Shown: piece by piece, positions 1 to 7,781 of the stretch
Numbering within the stretch: the first letter of the stretch is position 1
Layout: every line of letters begins with the position of its first letter
Assembly: GCA_036723975.1 (NCBI GenBank)
Contig: DAIMGJ010000003.1
Coordinates: forward strand, 62,001-126,000
Direction: 5' to 3'
Source of the DNA: JAILEN01 sp036723975
GTDB taxonomy: Bacteria; Bacillota; Clostridia; Lachnospirales; Lachnospiraceae
Length of the DNA: 64,000 nucleotides
Notes under the pieces: model-generated
The model's database searches: none
Seen by the model: the letters and a program-made list of their open reading frames with translations, nothing else
Told to the model about the DNA's origin: nothing
Program-made: the position numbers and the translations under genes

Positions 1-2139
1 TACGATGAAGGTTGTGGTGATGATGAACGTGGATGGTGTATCGCAGTCGGTGACATGGCTGACTATGTTGTTGAAACCGGTAAAGGTGGCGAGTACATCA
101 CTAAGGAAGAAGCTCTTGATATCTTCAGAAGAGCAGAAGAATTGGGATTTGTACATCAGATTACCAATATCGATGGTAAAGATAAGATTTTTGCTATTTG
201 TAACTGTAACGTTAACGTGTGCTACGCACTTCGTACTTCACAGTTATTCAATACTCCAAACATGTCACGTTCTGCATACGTTGCTCGTGTTGAAAAACAG
301 GACTGCGTTGCTTGTGGACGCTGCGTAGAGGTTTGTCCTGCAGGTGCAGTTAAGCTTGGACAGAAGCTTTGCCACGCTGACGGAAGTGTTCAGGAATATC
401 CTAAGGCATTACTTCCTTCTCAGGCAAAATGGGGTCCGGATAAGTGGGCATACAACTATCGTAACGACAACCGTAAAGAGTCTTACGATGCAGGTACTGC
501 TCCATGTAAGGTAGCTTGCCCGGCACATATCGCTGTTCAGGGTTATTTGAAATTAGCTGCTCAGGGACGTTACACCGAAGCATTGGAATTAATTAAGAAA
601 AACAATCCGCTTCCTGCAATCTGCGGTCATATTTGTAACCGTCGTTGTGAGGACGCTTGTACACGTGGTAACCTTGACCGTGCCATCGCTATCGATGAGG
701 TTAAGAAGTTTATCGCAATGCGCGATTTGAATGCTGATACAAGATTTATTCCTAAGAAGATGTGCCCGAAGGTTGATGGCGAATTCGATGAGAAGATCGC
801 AATCATCGGTGGTGGTCCTGCAGGTCTTTCTTGTGCATTCTATTTGGCAGAAAAAGGATATAAGCCAACCTTGTTCGAGAAGAACGAGCGTGCAGGTGGT
901 ATGCTTGTTTACGGTATTCCATCTTTCAAGTTGGAAAAGAACGTTGTTCAGGCTGAAATCGACGTCATCAAAGAGATGGGTGTTGAAATCAAGACCGGCG
1001 TAGAAGTTGGTAAGGATATTACATTAGATGAGTTACGTGCTCAGGGCTACAAAGCATTCTACATCGCAATCGGATGCTCAGGCGGACGTAAAGTCGGTGT
1101 TCCGGGTGAAGATGCTCCTGAAGTTACAACAGCTGTTGATTTCTTACGTGAGATTAACGGAACCGAGAAGTATGACATCAAGGGTGACGTTGTAGTTGTC
1201 GGTGGTGGTAACGTAGCAATCGACTGCTCACGTGATGCAGTTCGTGTTGGTGCTCCACAGGTTACACAGGTTTCTCTTGAAACAAGAGATATCATGCCTG
1301 CAGCTGATGAAGAGATCGCTGAAGCTGAAGAAGATGGTGTTAAATTCCATGGCGGTTGGGGACCGAAGGAAATCCTCCTTGATGAAAACGGCCATGTAAA
1401 GGGTATCTCATTTAAGAGATGTACTCAGGTTAAGGATGCTGACGGAAGATTCAATCCTCAGTATGATGAAAACGATATTATGACAATCGATTGTAAGCAC
1501 GTTGTACTTGCAGTTGGTCAGGCAATTGTTTGGGGCGACCTCTTAAAGGGATCTAAGGTCGAACTTGGACGCGGTAACGGCGCTGTTGCCGATGCATATA
1601 CCTATCAGACAGCTGAGCCGGATATCTTCGTTGGTGGTGATGTTTACACCGGACCGAAGTTCGCAATTGATGCAATTGCAGCAGGTAAGGAAGCAGCAAC
1701 ATCTATCCACAGATTCGTACAGCCGGGATCTACAATGATCATCGGACGTAACCAGAATTACTACAAGGAATTGAACAAGGATGATATTAAGTTCCCTGAG
1801 AACTACGATACATCTTCTCGTCAGGTTCCGGGACATAACGATGCAATCGACAAGAAGTCATTCCGCGATGGTAAGTTAGTATTTACCGAAGAGCAGGTTA
1901 AGACAGAAACAGCAAGATGTCTCTCTTGTGGTGCTTCTTGGGTTGATCCGCACAAGTGTATCGGATGTGGTTTGTGTACCGTTCAGTGTAAGTTTGACGC
2001 TATTCACTTACATAGAGAACTTCCGGATGCTTCTACAATGATTCCTTCTGAGGAAAAACTTAAAGTTATTCTTCCGAACGGATTGAAGCAGAAGATTAAA
2101 CGCGGACACAGACACGACGATCCAAGATTGAATCCTTAA
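1..2139 (+). CDS. FAD-dependent oxidoreductase with several Fe-S clusters (5' end outside window)
   Basis: The frame is open from base 1, so the true start lies upstream; 712 residues are visible. In order there are: a Cys-rich N-terminal part (CNCNVNVC near residue 67), a ferredoxin-type CxxCxxCxxxC motif (about residues 102-112), a GltD-like Cys-rich domain (CGHICNRRCEDAC, about 210), an FAD-binding Rossmann motif GGGPAG (about 268), an NAD(P)H-binding motif GGGNVA (about 401), and a C-terminal cluster with CLSC and CIGCGLC (about 640-665). This is the layout of the glutamate-synthase-beta / NfnB-like NAD(P)H:acceptor flavoproteins, with extra Fe-S domains. It is probably cytoplasmic and passes electrons between NAD(P)H and a ferredoxin-like partner; the partner and substrate are not visible. 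hypA follows after 20 bases and is probably cotranscribed. An internal ATG at 55 is not a convincing start because the homologous frame continues before it. Confidence 0.85.
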   Translation, partial: YDEGCGDDERGWCIAVGDMADYVVETGKGGEYITKEEALDIFRRAEELGFVHQITNIDGKDKIFAICNCNVNVCYALRTSQLFNTPNMSRSAYVARVEKQDCVACGRCVEVCPAGAVKLGQKLCHADGSVQEYPKALLPSQAKWGPDKWAYNYRNDNRKESYDAGTAPCKVACPAHIAVQGYLKLAAQGRYTEALELIKKNNPLPAICGHICNRRCEDACTRGNLDRAIAIDEVKKFIAMRDLNADTRFIPKKMCPKVDGEFDEKIAIIGGGPAGLSCAFYLAEKGYKPTLFEKNERAGGMLVYGIPSFKLEKNVVQAEIDVIKEMGVEIKTGVEVGKDITLDELRAQGYKAFYIAIGCSGGRKVGVPGEDAPEVTTAVDFLREINGTEKYDIKGDVVVVGGGNVAIDCSRDAVRVGAPQVTQVSLETRDIMPAADEEIAEAEEDGVKFHGGWGPKEILLDENGHVKGISFKRCTQVKDADGRFNPQYDENDIMTIDCKHVVLAVGQAIVWGDLLKGSKVELGRGNGAVADAYTYQTAEPDIFVGGDVYTGPKFAIDAIAAGKEAATSIHRFVQPGSTMIIGRNQNYYKELNKDDIKFPENYDTSSRQVPGHNDAIDKKSFRDGKLVFTEEQVKTETARCLSCGASWVDPHKCIGCGLCTVQCKFDAIHLHRELPDASTMIPSEEKLKVILPNGLKQKIKRGHRHDDPRLNP

Positions 2140-2159
2140 TTTCGAAAGGGTAATTCGTC

Positions 2160-2501
2160 ATGCATGAATTAGGCGTTGTGTTTAAAGTAATCGACGATAT
2201 CAAAGAGGTTGCGGCCGAAAATGATATCAAAAAAGTCGAATCCGTAACCTTGCAGTTAGGTACCGTTTCTGCAGTTGTTCCCAATCTTTTGGAGGACTGC
2301 TGGAAATGGGCGGTAGATCGTGAGGAGTTGATGAAGGGCTGTGAGCTTGTCATCGAGCCAATCGAAGCCATTACGTTTTGCGAGGATTGTAAACAGGAAT
2401 ACGATACCATCAAATATGGAAAAACCTGTCCACACTGTGGCAGCGGAAATACGTACCTGTTACAAGGAAATGAATTTATGATTAAAGAAATTTCCGTTTA
2501 A
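2160..2501 (+). CDS. hypA: HypA-type nickel metallochaperone
   Basis: A protein of 113 residues, the usual length for HypA/HybF. It starts MHELG, with the conserved N-terminal His2-Glu3 that binds nickel in this family. It has a zinc site made of CEDC (about residues 74-77) and CPHC (about 91-94). HypA delivers Ni to the large subunit of [NiFe]-hydrogenases, working with HypB. No hypB-F or [NiFe] structural gene is in this window; the upstream neighbour is a multi-Fe-S flavoprotein 20 bases away, and an intrinsic terminator follows directly. The start ATG has an upstream GAAAGGG ribosome binding site. The family assignment is secure; what it matures in this organism is not shown here. Confidence 0.88.
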   Translation: MHELGVVFKVIDDIKEVAAENDIKKVESVTLQLGTVSAVVPNLLEDCWKWAVDREELMKGCELVIEPIEAITFCEDCKQEYDTIKYGKTCPHCGSGNTYLLQGNEFMIKEISV

Positions 2502-2512
2502 CAAAAAACCTT

Positions 2513-2549
2513 AAAAAGGGCGATTCTTTTCGAAGAATCGTCCTTTTTT
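2513..2549 (+). terminator. Intrinsic terminator after hypA
   Basis: A stem (AAAAAGGGCGATTCTT with AAGAATCGTCCTTTTT) around a TTCG tetraloop, ending in a T run. It starts 12 bases after the hypA stop codon and closes the oxidoreductase-hypA unit. Confidence 0.85.
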
Positions 2550-2563
2550 ATTTTGCTTTATTA

Positions 2564-2572
2564 TGGTAGAAT
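2564..2572 (+). promoter_or_regulatory. Possible extended -10 promoter of tex
   Basis: TGG followed by TAGAAT forms an extended -10 element about 40 bases before the tex start. No good -35 is visible; the 17-base position falls in the T tract of the preceding terminator. Confidence 0.35.
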
Positions 2573-2611
2573 ATCAAAGTTAGTATTTAAAAATAAGGGA
2601 GCGTATCACAC

Positions 2612-4978
2612 ATGGATATTGCAGCAAAAATTGCAGAAGAAATAGAAGTAAAAAAGTCGCAGGTCGATGCGGCCATTAAGTTGATTGATGAGGGAAATAC
2701 GATTCCGTTTATTGCCCGTTACCGTAAGGAAGCAACCGGCGCATTAAACGATGAACAGCTTCGTAACCTCTTTGAACGACTGACCTATCTTCGTAACTTA
2801 GAGGAGAGAAAGGCAACCATCCTTACTTCCATTCAGGAGCAGGGAAAGCTAACAAAAGAGTTGTTAGATCAGATTACTGCAGCTGAGACTATGGTAGTCT
2901 TAGAGGATTTATACCGTCCGTATAAGCCAAAGAGAAGAACCAGAGCTACCATTGCAAAAGAAAAAGGATTAGAGCCTTTGGCAGAACTTATTTTTGCCCA
3001 GGAGTTTTCCGGCGACCTTTTGGAGGAAGCTGCCAAGTATATCAGCACTGAAGAAGGCAAAGAAGTAAAAACTGCCGAGGAAGCGATTGATGGTGCAAAG
3101 GATATTATTGCGGAACAGATTTCCGATGTGGCAGATTACAGAAGCCGTATCCGTGAGCTTACCTTTGAACATGGCGTAATTGTAACAAGCGCAAAGGATG
3201 AAAAGGCAGCCAGCGTTTACGAAATGTACTACGATTTTTCCGAAGCTGTAAAGAAGCTTCCGGGACATCGTATTTTGGCAATTAACCGTGGTGAAAAAGA
3301 AAAGTTCTTAAATGTAAAATTAAACGCACCGGAAGAAGATATTTTGCGCTTTTTGGAAAAGCAGATTATTACAGCGGACAATGCGACGACACCGGTATTA
3401 AAAGAGGTCATTGATGATGCATATCATCGTTTGATTCAGCCGTCCATCGAAAATGAAATCCGAAGCGAGATTAAGGAAGAGGCAGAGGATGCTGCAATTG
3501 TTGTATTCGGTAAAAACTGTAAGCAGCTTTTGATGCAGCCTCCGATTGCAGATAAAGTCGTTCTTGGCTGGGATCCGGCATTCCGTACCGGATGTAAGCT
3601 TTCTGTTGTGGATGCTACGGGAAAAGTACTTGATACCGCAGTAATTTATCCGACGGAGCCGCAAAATAAGGTTTTGGAATCGCAGGCATTTGTTGCAAAC
3701 TGGATTAAAAAATATGGAATCAATTTGATTTCTCTGGGAAACGGAACCGCCTCCCGTGAGTCCGAACAGGTCATTGTGGATCTTTTGAAAAAGATCGATG
3801 TACCTGTACAGTATGTCATCGTAAATGAGGCAGGTGCATCCGTTTACTCCGCAAGTAAGCTTGCAACAGAGGAGTTCCCGAACTTTGACGTGGGACAGCG
3901 AAGCGCGACTTCTATGGCTCGTCGTTTACAGGATCCTTTGGCAGAACTTGTTAAAATGGATCCGAAGTCTTTGGGTGTTGGGCAGTATCAGCATGATATG
4001 AACCAAAAGAAATTATCCGACGCCATCGCTGGTGTGGTAGAAGGTACTGTTAACGAAGTTGGTGTAGATTTGAATACTGCATCCGTACCGCTTTTATCTT
4101 ACGTGGCAGGAATTTCTGCTCCCATTGCAAAGAATCTGGTAGCCTACCGTGAAGCCAACGGTTCCTTTAAGAACCGTCGTGAGCTTTTAAAGGTTCCGAA
4201 GCTTGGACCAAAAGCCTTTGAACAGTGTGCCGGCTTCCTTCGTATCAGAGAAGGCGAGAACATGCTGGATAACACCGGAGTTCATCCGGAAAGTTATGCT
4301 GCTGCAGAGGCACTTTTAAAGAAGTTTGATGGTGATGTAACCAAACTTCCGGAAGCAGATGAAAAGAGCAAAGCGATTCAAGAACTTGCAGCAGAACTTG
4401 GCGTGGGAGAAATCACACTTTCCGATATCATCAAGGAGCTTAAGAAACCGGGTCGCGATCCTCGTGAAGATATGCCTGCTCCGATTTTACGAAGCGACGT
4501 TATGGATATGAAGGACTTAAAACCGGGAATGGTATTAAAGGGTACCGTTCGAAACATCGTAGACTTTGGTGCCTTTGTTGACATTGGAGTTCATGAAGAC
4601 GGACTTGTACATATTTCTCATATGACGGATAAGTATATCAAGCATCCTATGGAGGTCGTTTCTGTAGGTGATATCGTGGATGTGGAAGTATTGGAAGTGG
4701 ATATGGTAAAGAATCGTATTGCACTTTCCATGCGAATCGGTGCCGGTGATGTGGCAGGTGATTCTTCTGCACCGAAGCGTGAAAAGGCGTCTCAAAAGGA
4801 TCGCCCACAGCGTGAAAATCGTGAACGCCGTGATGGAGAAAAACGAGGCAATCGCCCGAACCGTCCAAACGGAAAGAAGTTTGATGACAAAAAGGGTGGA
4901 AACAAAGAACGCAGAGAAAATCGAAATAGTGGTGGATTTAACACTATGGCGGATCTTTTTAAAGATATTAAATTATAA
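2612..4978 (+). CDS. tex: Tex-family RNA-binding protein with S1 domain
   Basis: 788 residues, normal for Tex. It has the N-terminal helical domain with the conserved IPFIARYRKE motif, a YqgF/RNase H-like fold (GWDPAFRTGCK, about residue 318), a tandem helix-hairpin-helix segment (about 495-550), and an S1 RNA-binding domain (about 636-708, DFGAFVDIGVHEDGLVHIS). The last 70 residues are a Lys/Arg/Asn-rich basic tail, probably unstructured and RNA-binding. Tex proteins bind nucleic acid and influence transcription in other bacteria; the exact role is unsettled. The gene stands alone behind a terminator with its own possible promoter. The start ATG follows a GGGAG site. Confidence 0.93.
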   Translation: MDIAAKIAEEIEVKKSQVDAAIKLIDEGNTIPFIARYRKEATGALNDEQLRNLFERLTYLRNLEERKATILTSIQEQGKLTKELLDQITAAETMVVLEDLYRPYKPKRRTRATIAKEKGLEPLAELIFAQEFSGDLLEEAAKYISTEEGKEVKTAEEAIDGAKDIIAEQISDVADYRSRIRELTFEHGVIVTSAKDEKAASVYEMYYDFSEAVKKLPGHRILAINRGEKEKFLNVKLNAPEEDILRFLEKQIITADNATTPVLKEVIDDAYHRLIQPSIENEIRSEIKEEAEDAAIVVFGKNCKQLLMQPPIADKVVLGWDPAFRTGCKLSVVDATGKVLDTAVIYPTEPQNKVLESQAFVANWIKKYGINLISLGNGTASRESEQVIVDLLKKIDVPVQYVIVNEAGASVYSASKLATEEFPNFDVGQRSATSMARRLQDPLAELVKMDPKSLGVGQYQHDMNQKKLSDAIAGVVEGTVNEVGVDLNTASVPLLSYVAGISAPIAKNLVAYREANGSFKNRRELLKVPKLGPKAFEQCAGFLRIREGENMLDNTGVHPESYAAAEALLKKFDGDVTKLPEADEKSKAIQELAAELGVGEITLSDIIKELKKPGRDPREDMPAPILRSDVMDMKDLKPGMVLKGTVRNIVDFGAFVDIGVHEDGLVHISHMTDKYIKHPMEVVSVGDIVDVEVLEVDMVKNRIALSMRIGAGDVAGDSSAPKREKASQKDRPQRENRERRDGEKRGNRPNRPNGKKFDDKKGGNKERRENRNSGGFNTMADLFKDIKL

Positions 4979-4983
4979 TGGAT

Positions 4984-5012
4984 TACATTCCCACCGCACC
5001 CCTGCGGGAGGT
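4984..5012. other. Hairpin between tex and the symporter gene
   Basis: CCCACC and GCA pair with TGC and GGTGGG to give a GC-rich hairpin. No T run follows on the + strand, so it is not a classical terminator there. It may be an mRNA-stabilising 3' stem for tex or a processing site. Confidence 0.4.
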
Positions 5013-5053
5013 GGGTAGTAGTATAAATAATAAGAAAAAGGAAAAGAAAAAAG

Positions 5054-6430
5054 ATGAAAGAACGTAACTCATTTTCAGGATCCATTGGATTCGTACTTGC
5101 TGCGGCGGGGAGCGCCGTGGGCTTAGGGAATATTTGGCGATTCCCGTATCTTGCCGCAAAAGACGGTGGCGGATTGTTTTTGGTAGTTTACATTGTATTG
5201 GCCTTGACCTTCGGATTTACACTGTTGATTTCTGAGTGTGCCATCGGTCGAAAAACCCACCAGAGTGCACTGACTGCATATGGTCAGATTCATCCGAAGT
5301 TTCAGTGGATTGGACGATTTTCTACTCTGGTTCCGTTTTTGATTTTGCCATATTATTGCATTATCGGTGGATGGGTGTTAAAGTACGCGATTGCGTTTTT
5401 AACCGGCCATGGTAAGGATGCAGCAGTGGATGGATATTTTGGTGGATTTATTACTTCTACCGTATCCCCCATTGTTTTTGATTTTATCTTTTTGGCTGCA
5501 ACCGCGGTTGTTGTGTTCATGGGCGTAGACAAGGGAATCGAAGCAATTTCAAGAGTGCTGATGCCAATCCTTTTTATTCTGGTTATTGGCATTGCAATCT
5601 TTAGTGTATTTGTAAAAAATCCGGAAACGGGTATGACCGGGTTTGATGGATTAAAGGTATATTTGATTCCTTCTGTTGAAGGACTTACGTTTAAGAAGTT
5701 TTTTGTGGTTGTCACCGATGCCATGGGACAGTTGTTTTACAGTATTTCTGTTGCCATGGGTATTATGGTTACTTATTCTTCTTATTTTAGGGACGAAGAT
5801 AACCTGATTCAGTCCGTAAACCGTATTGAGATTTTTGATACATTGGTCGCAATTTTAGCCGGTGTTATGATTATTCCTGCGGTAATTGTATTTATGGGAA
5901 AAGAAGGGATGACTGCCGGCCCGGGACTTATGTTTGTGGCGCTTCCAAAGACCTTTGAAGCCATGGGCTTTGCCGGACAAATAGTTGGTGCCATCTTCTT
6001 TATCATGGTGATTTTTGCAGCATTGACCAGTTCTGTATCTGTGTTGGAAGCGGTTGTAGCCGGAATTATTGATAAGCTTCATTGGAGCAGAAGAAAAGCA
6101 ACCGTTACAGAATTCATATGCGCATTTGCCATCGGTATTGTAATTTGTCTTGGATATAATGTATTCTACTTTGAAGTTACAATGCCAAATGGTGGAGTTG
6201 GACAGCTTTTAGATATCGTAGATTACCTTGCAAACAACATCTTTATGCCAATCGTAGCCATTGGAACCTGCATCTTAATTGGGTGGATTGTGAAACCGAA
6301 GCTTGTCATCGAAGAGGCTACCAAAAACGGAGAACACTTCGGACGAAAGAAGCTTTACGAAGTGATGATTACTTACGTTGCACCGATACTTTTAATGGTA
6401 CTTCTTTTGGGTGCACTTGGAATTTTCTAA
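5054..6430 (+). CDS. Sodium-dependent transporter of the NSS (SNF/LeuT) family
   Basis: 458 residues with about 11-12 hydrophobic segments. The family signature is at the N-terminus: GSAVGLGNIWRFPYLAAKDG, the unwound TM1 region that holds the sodium ions and substrate amino group in LeuT-like symporters. Short bacterial NSS proteins of this kind import amino acids or related solutes with Na+ at the cytoplasmic membrane; the substrate cannot be read from the sequence. It is monocistronic, between a hairpin and a long palindromic terminator. The start ATG follows a purine-rich AAGGAAAAG stretch. Confidence 0.9.
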   Translation: MKERNSFSGSIGFVLAAAGSAVGLGNIWRFPYLAAKDGGGLFLVVYIVLALTFGFTLLISECAIGRKTHQSALTAYGQIHPKFQWIGRFSTLVPFLILPYYCIIGGWVLKYAIAFLTGHGKDAAVDGYFGGFITSTVSPIVFDFIFLAATAVVVFMGVDKGIEAISRVLMPILFILVIGIAIFSVFVKNPETGMTGFDGLKVYLIPSVEGLTFKKFFVVVTDAMGQLFYSISVAMGIMVTYSSYFRDEDNLIQSVNRIEIFDTLVAILAGVMIIPAVIVFMGKEGMTAGPGLMFVALPKTFEAMGFAGQIVGAIFFIMVIFAALTSSVSVLEAVVAGIIDKLHWSRRKATVTEFICAFAIGIVICLGYNVFYFEVTMPNGGVGQLLDIVDYLANNIFMPIVAIGTCILIGWIVKPKLVIEEATKNGEHFGRKKLYEVMITYVAPILLMVLLLGALGIF

Positions 6431-6444
6431 AATAGTATACAGCA

Positions 6445-6581
6445 ATAAAAAAGTAACTACTTTTCACGTAGGGCACTCTTGAATGACATCGGTACTTAAC
6501 GAACGAAAGTGAGTTTAGTATCCGCTATGTCATTCATGAAACGAGAGTGGGTGCCCAGTGAATAAGTAGTTACTTTTTTAT
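6445..6581. terminator. 137-base near-palindrome acting as bidirectional terminator
   Basis: Perfect 18-base arms (6445-6462 and 6564-6581, ATAAAAAAGTAACTACTT and its complement) enclose further paired blocks: TTCAC/GTGAA, GGGCAC/GTGCCC, and GAATGACAT (6481-6489) with ATGTCATTC (6527-6535). The A/T-rich outer arms give a T run on both strands, fitting termination of the + symporter gene and the - esterase gene, whose stop codon overlaps the right arm. The inner part is far longer than a terminator needs, so it may be a dispersed palindromic repeat. Confidence 0.75.
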
Positions 6582-7573
6582 TTCGTATTGTTATTCCAAA
6601 ACTCAAGAGCGTTGGTTAGCCAGCCTTCGGCTGATGTATGAATACCCAGTCCAATCCCGTGCGGAAGAGCGAAGAATTTTTCATATTTGTACGGAACATG
6701 CTTTTCTTTTAAAGCAGCCTCCAACACATCTGTGTGGGAGTGCGATAGTACAAGTACATCATTTCCGCCTGCATACATATATGTGGGCGGATATTTTTTT
6801 GTAACAAAGTTTTGAACGCATAAGGACTCCCGATTCTTTCGTAAAAAATGAGGCCCGAATTTAAACATGCAGATGTTTCCACGCTCGGATAACCACATGC
6901 CCAGAAGTCCAATCCAAATGTTCCAGTATGGATGCTGCAACCAGTGGTTTACGTTGGTCCACGGATATCCCAAAATGAGACATCCCGGTTTTTTTACACC
7001 GTATTTTTTGTAGCCGTATTCTTTGGTTCCAAATAACCCGGCCAAATTGCCTCCGGCGGAAAAACCGATGATGGCGTAATTTTCCATGGTTACGTTGAAT
7101 TCATCCTGGCGCTCGGTTACAAGAGAAATTGCTTTTGCCAAATCCTCCATGGGAAAGTATGGACCGCAATTAAAGCCGGTACGGTATTCCACGATGAAAG
7201 CGGTGTATCCCAAATCGTTTAGTTTTGCTGCGACCGGATAGCCTTCGGTTTTTGTGCAAAGGTGATCGTAACCGCCACCGGGGCAGATAAATATTGCTTT
7301 TGATTTTTTCTTGGATTTCGATGGAAATATATGCAGTCTGGCAGAACCACGCTTTTTGTGTTCTGCAATTTCTTCAAAAGAATACAGAGGCAATACTTTT
7401 AACTGACCGTTTTCCTGAAGCTCCATACGACGACGCTTTCCGTATGCTTTATCACAGGCATAGTGCTGAATGCGATACATTCGGAGAATGCAAAATACCG
7501 CATGCAGAAAAGAAAAAAACAAGTAGGCCAAAAACAGATGCCCTAAGAATTTTAAAGTAAAAACAGAAGCCAT
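6578..7573 (-). CDS. Alpha/beta hydrolase (esterase/lipase-like) with N-terminal membrane segment
   Basis: 331 residues. A hydrophobic stretch (about residues 7-30) suggests an N-terminal membrane anchor. It is followed by an alpha/beta-hydrolase domain with the oxyanion region ICPGGGYDHLC and the nucleophile elbow GFSAGG (about 168-173). A late Asp (GGNDVLVLSHSH) and the His in PHGIG supply a plausible Ser-Asp-His triad. It resembles the BD-FAE / acetyl-xylan-esterase-like group that removes acyl groups from small or carbohydrate esters; the substrate is unknown. The start is supported by AAGGAG six bases upstream. It converges with the symporter gene. Confidence 0.8.
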   Translation of the reverse strand: MASVFTLKFLGHLFLAYLFFSFLHAVFCILRMYRIQHYACDKAYGKRRRMELQENGQLKVLPLYSFEEIAEHKKRGSARLHIFPSKSKKKSKAIFICPGGGYDHLCTKTEGYPVAAKLNDLGYTAFIVEYRTGFNCGPYFPMEDLAKAISLVTERQDEFNVTMENYAIIGFSAGGNLAGLFGTKEYGYKKYGVKKPGCLILGYPWTNVNHWLQHPYWNIWIGLLGMWLSERGNICMFKFGPHFLRKNRESLCVQNFVTKKYPPTYMYAGGNDVLVLSHSHTDVLEAALKEKHVPYKYEKFFALPHGIGLGIHTSAEGWLTNALEFWNNNTK

Positions 7574-7781
7574 GAGTCACTCCTTGTGAAAAATATGGAT
7601 GATGGGATTATTATAAAATAAAAATCAAGGATTAAAAAGTGGGAAAAATATGGCGCTTTAAAACATGACCGATAAAATACACTATTTTTTGCTGTTGGTA
7701 AAATAAAAATATCAAATTTTTTTCAGAAGGAGTATAATGCTACGTAAGAGAAAAAAGATATGACTAAACGGGGGAGCACAA

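Noticed and set aside
4984..5012. Intrinsic terminator after tex
   Set aside because: A GC-rich stem exists but no T run follows on the + strand. Kept only as a hairpin.
7574..7781. Cyclic-di-GMP riboswitch or sigma-28 promoter before the GGDEF gene
   Set aside because: No GEMM core (GGUCACGCA-like) is present. A CCGATAA at 7669 has a TAAA only six bases upstream, not 15.
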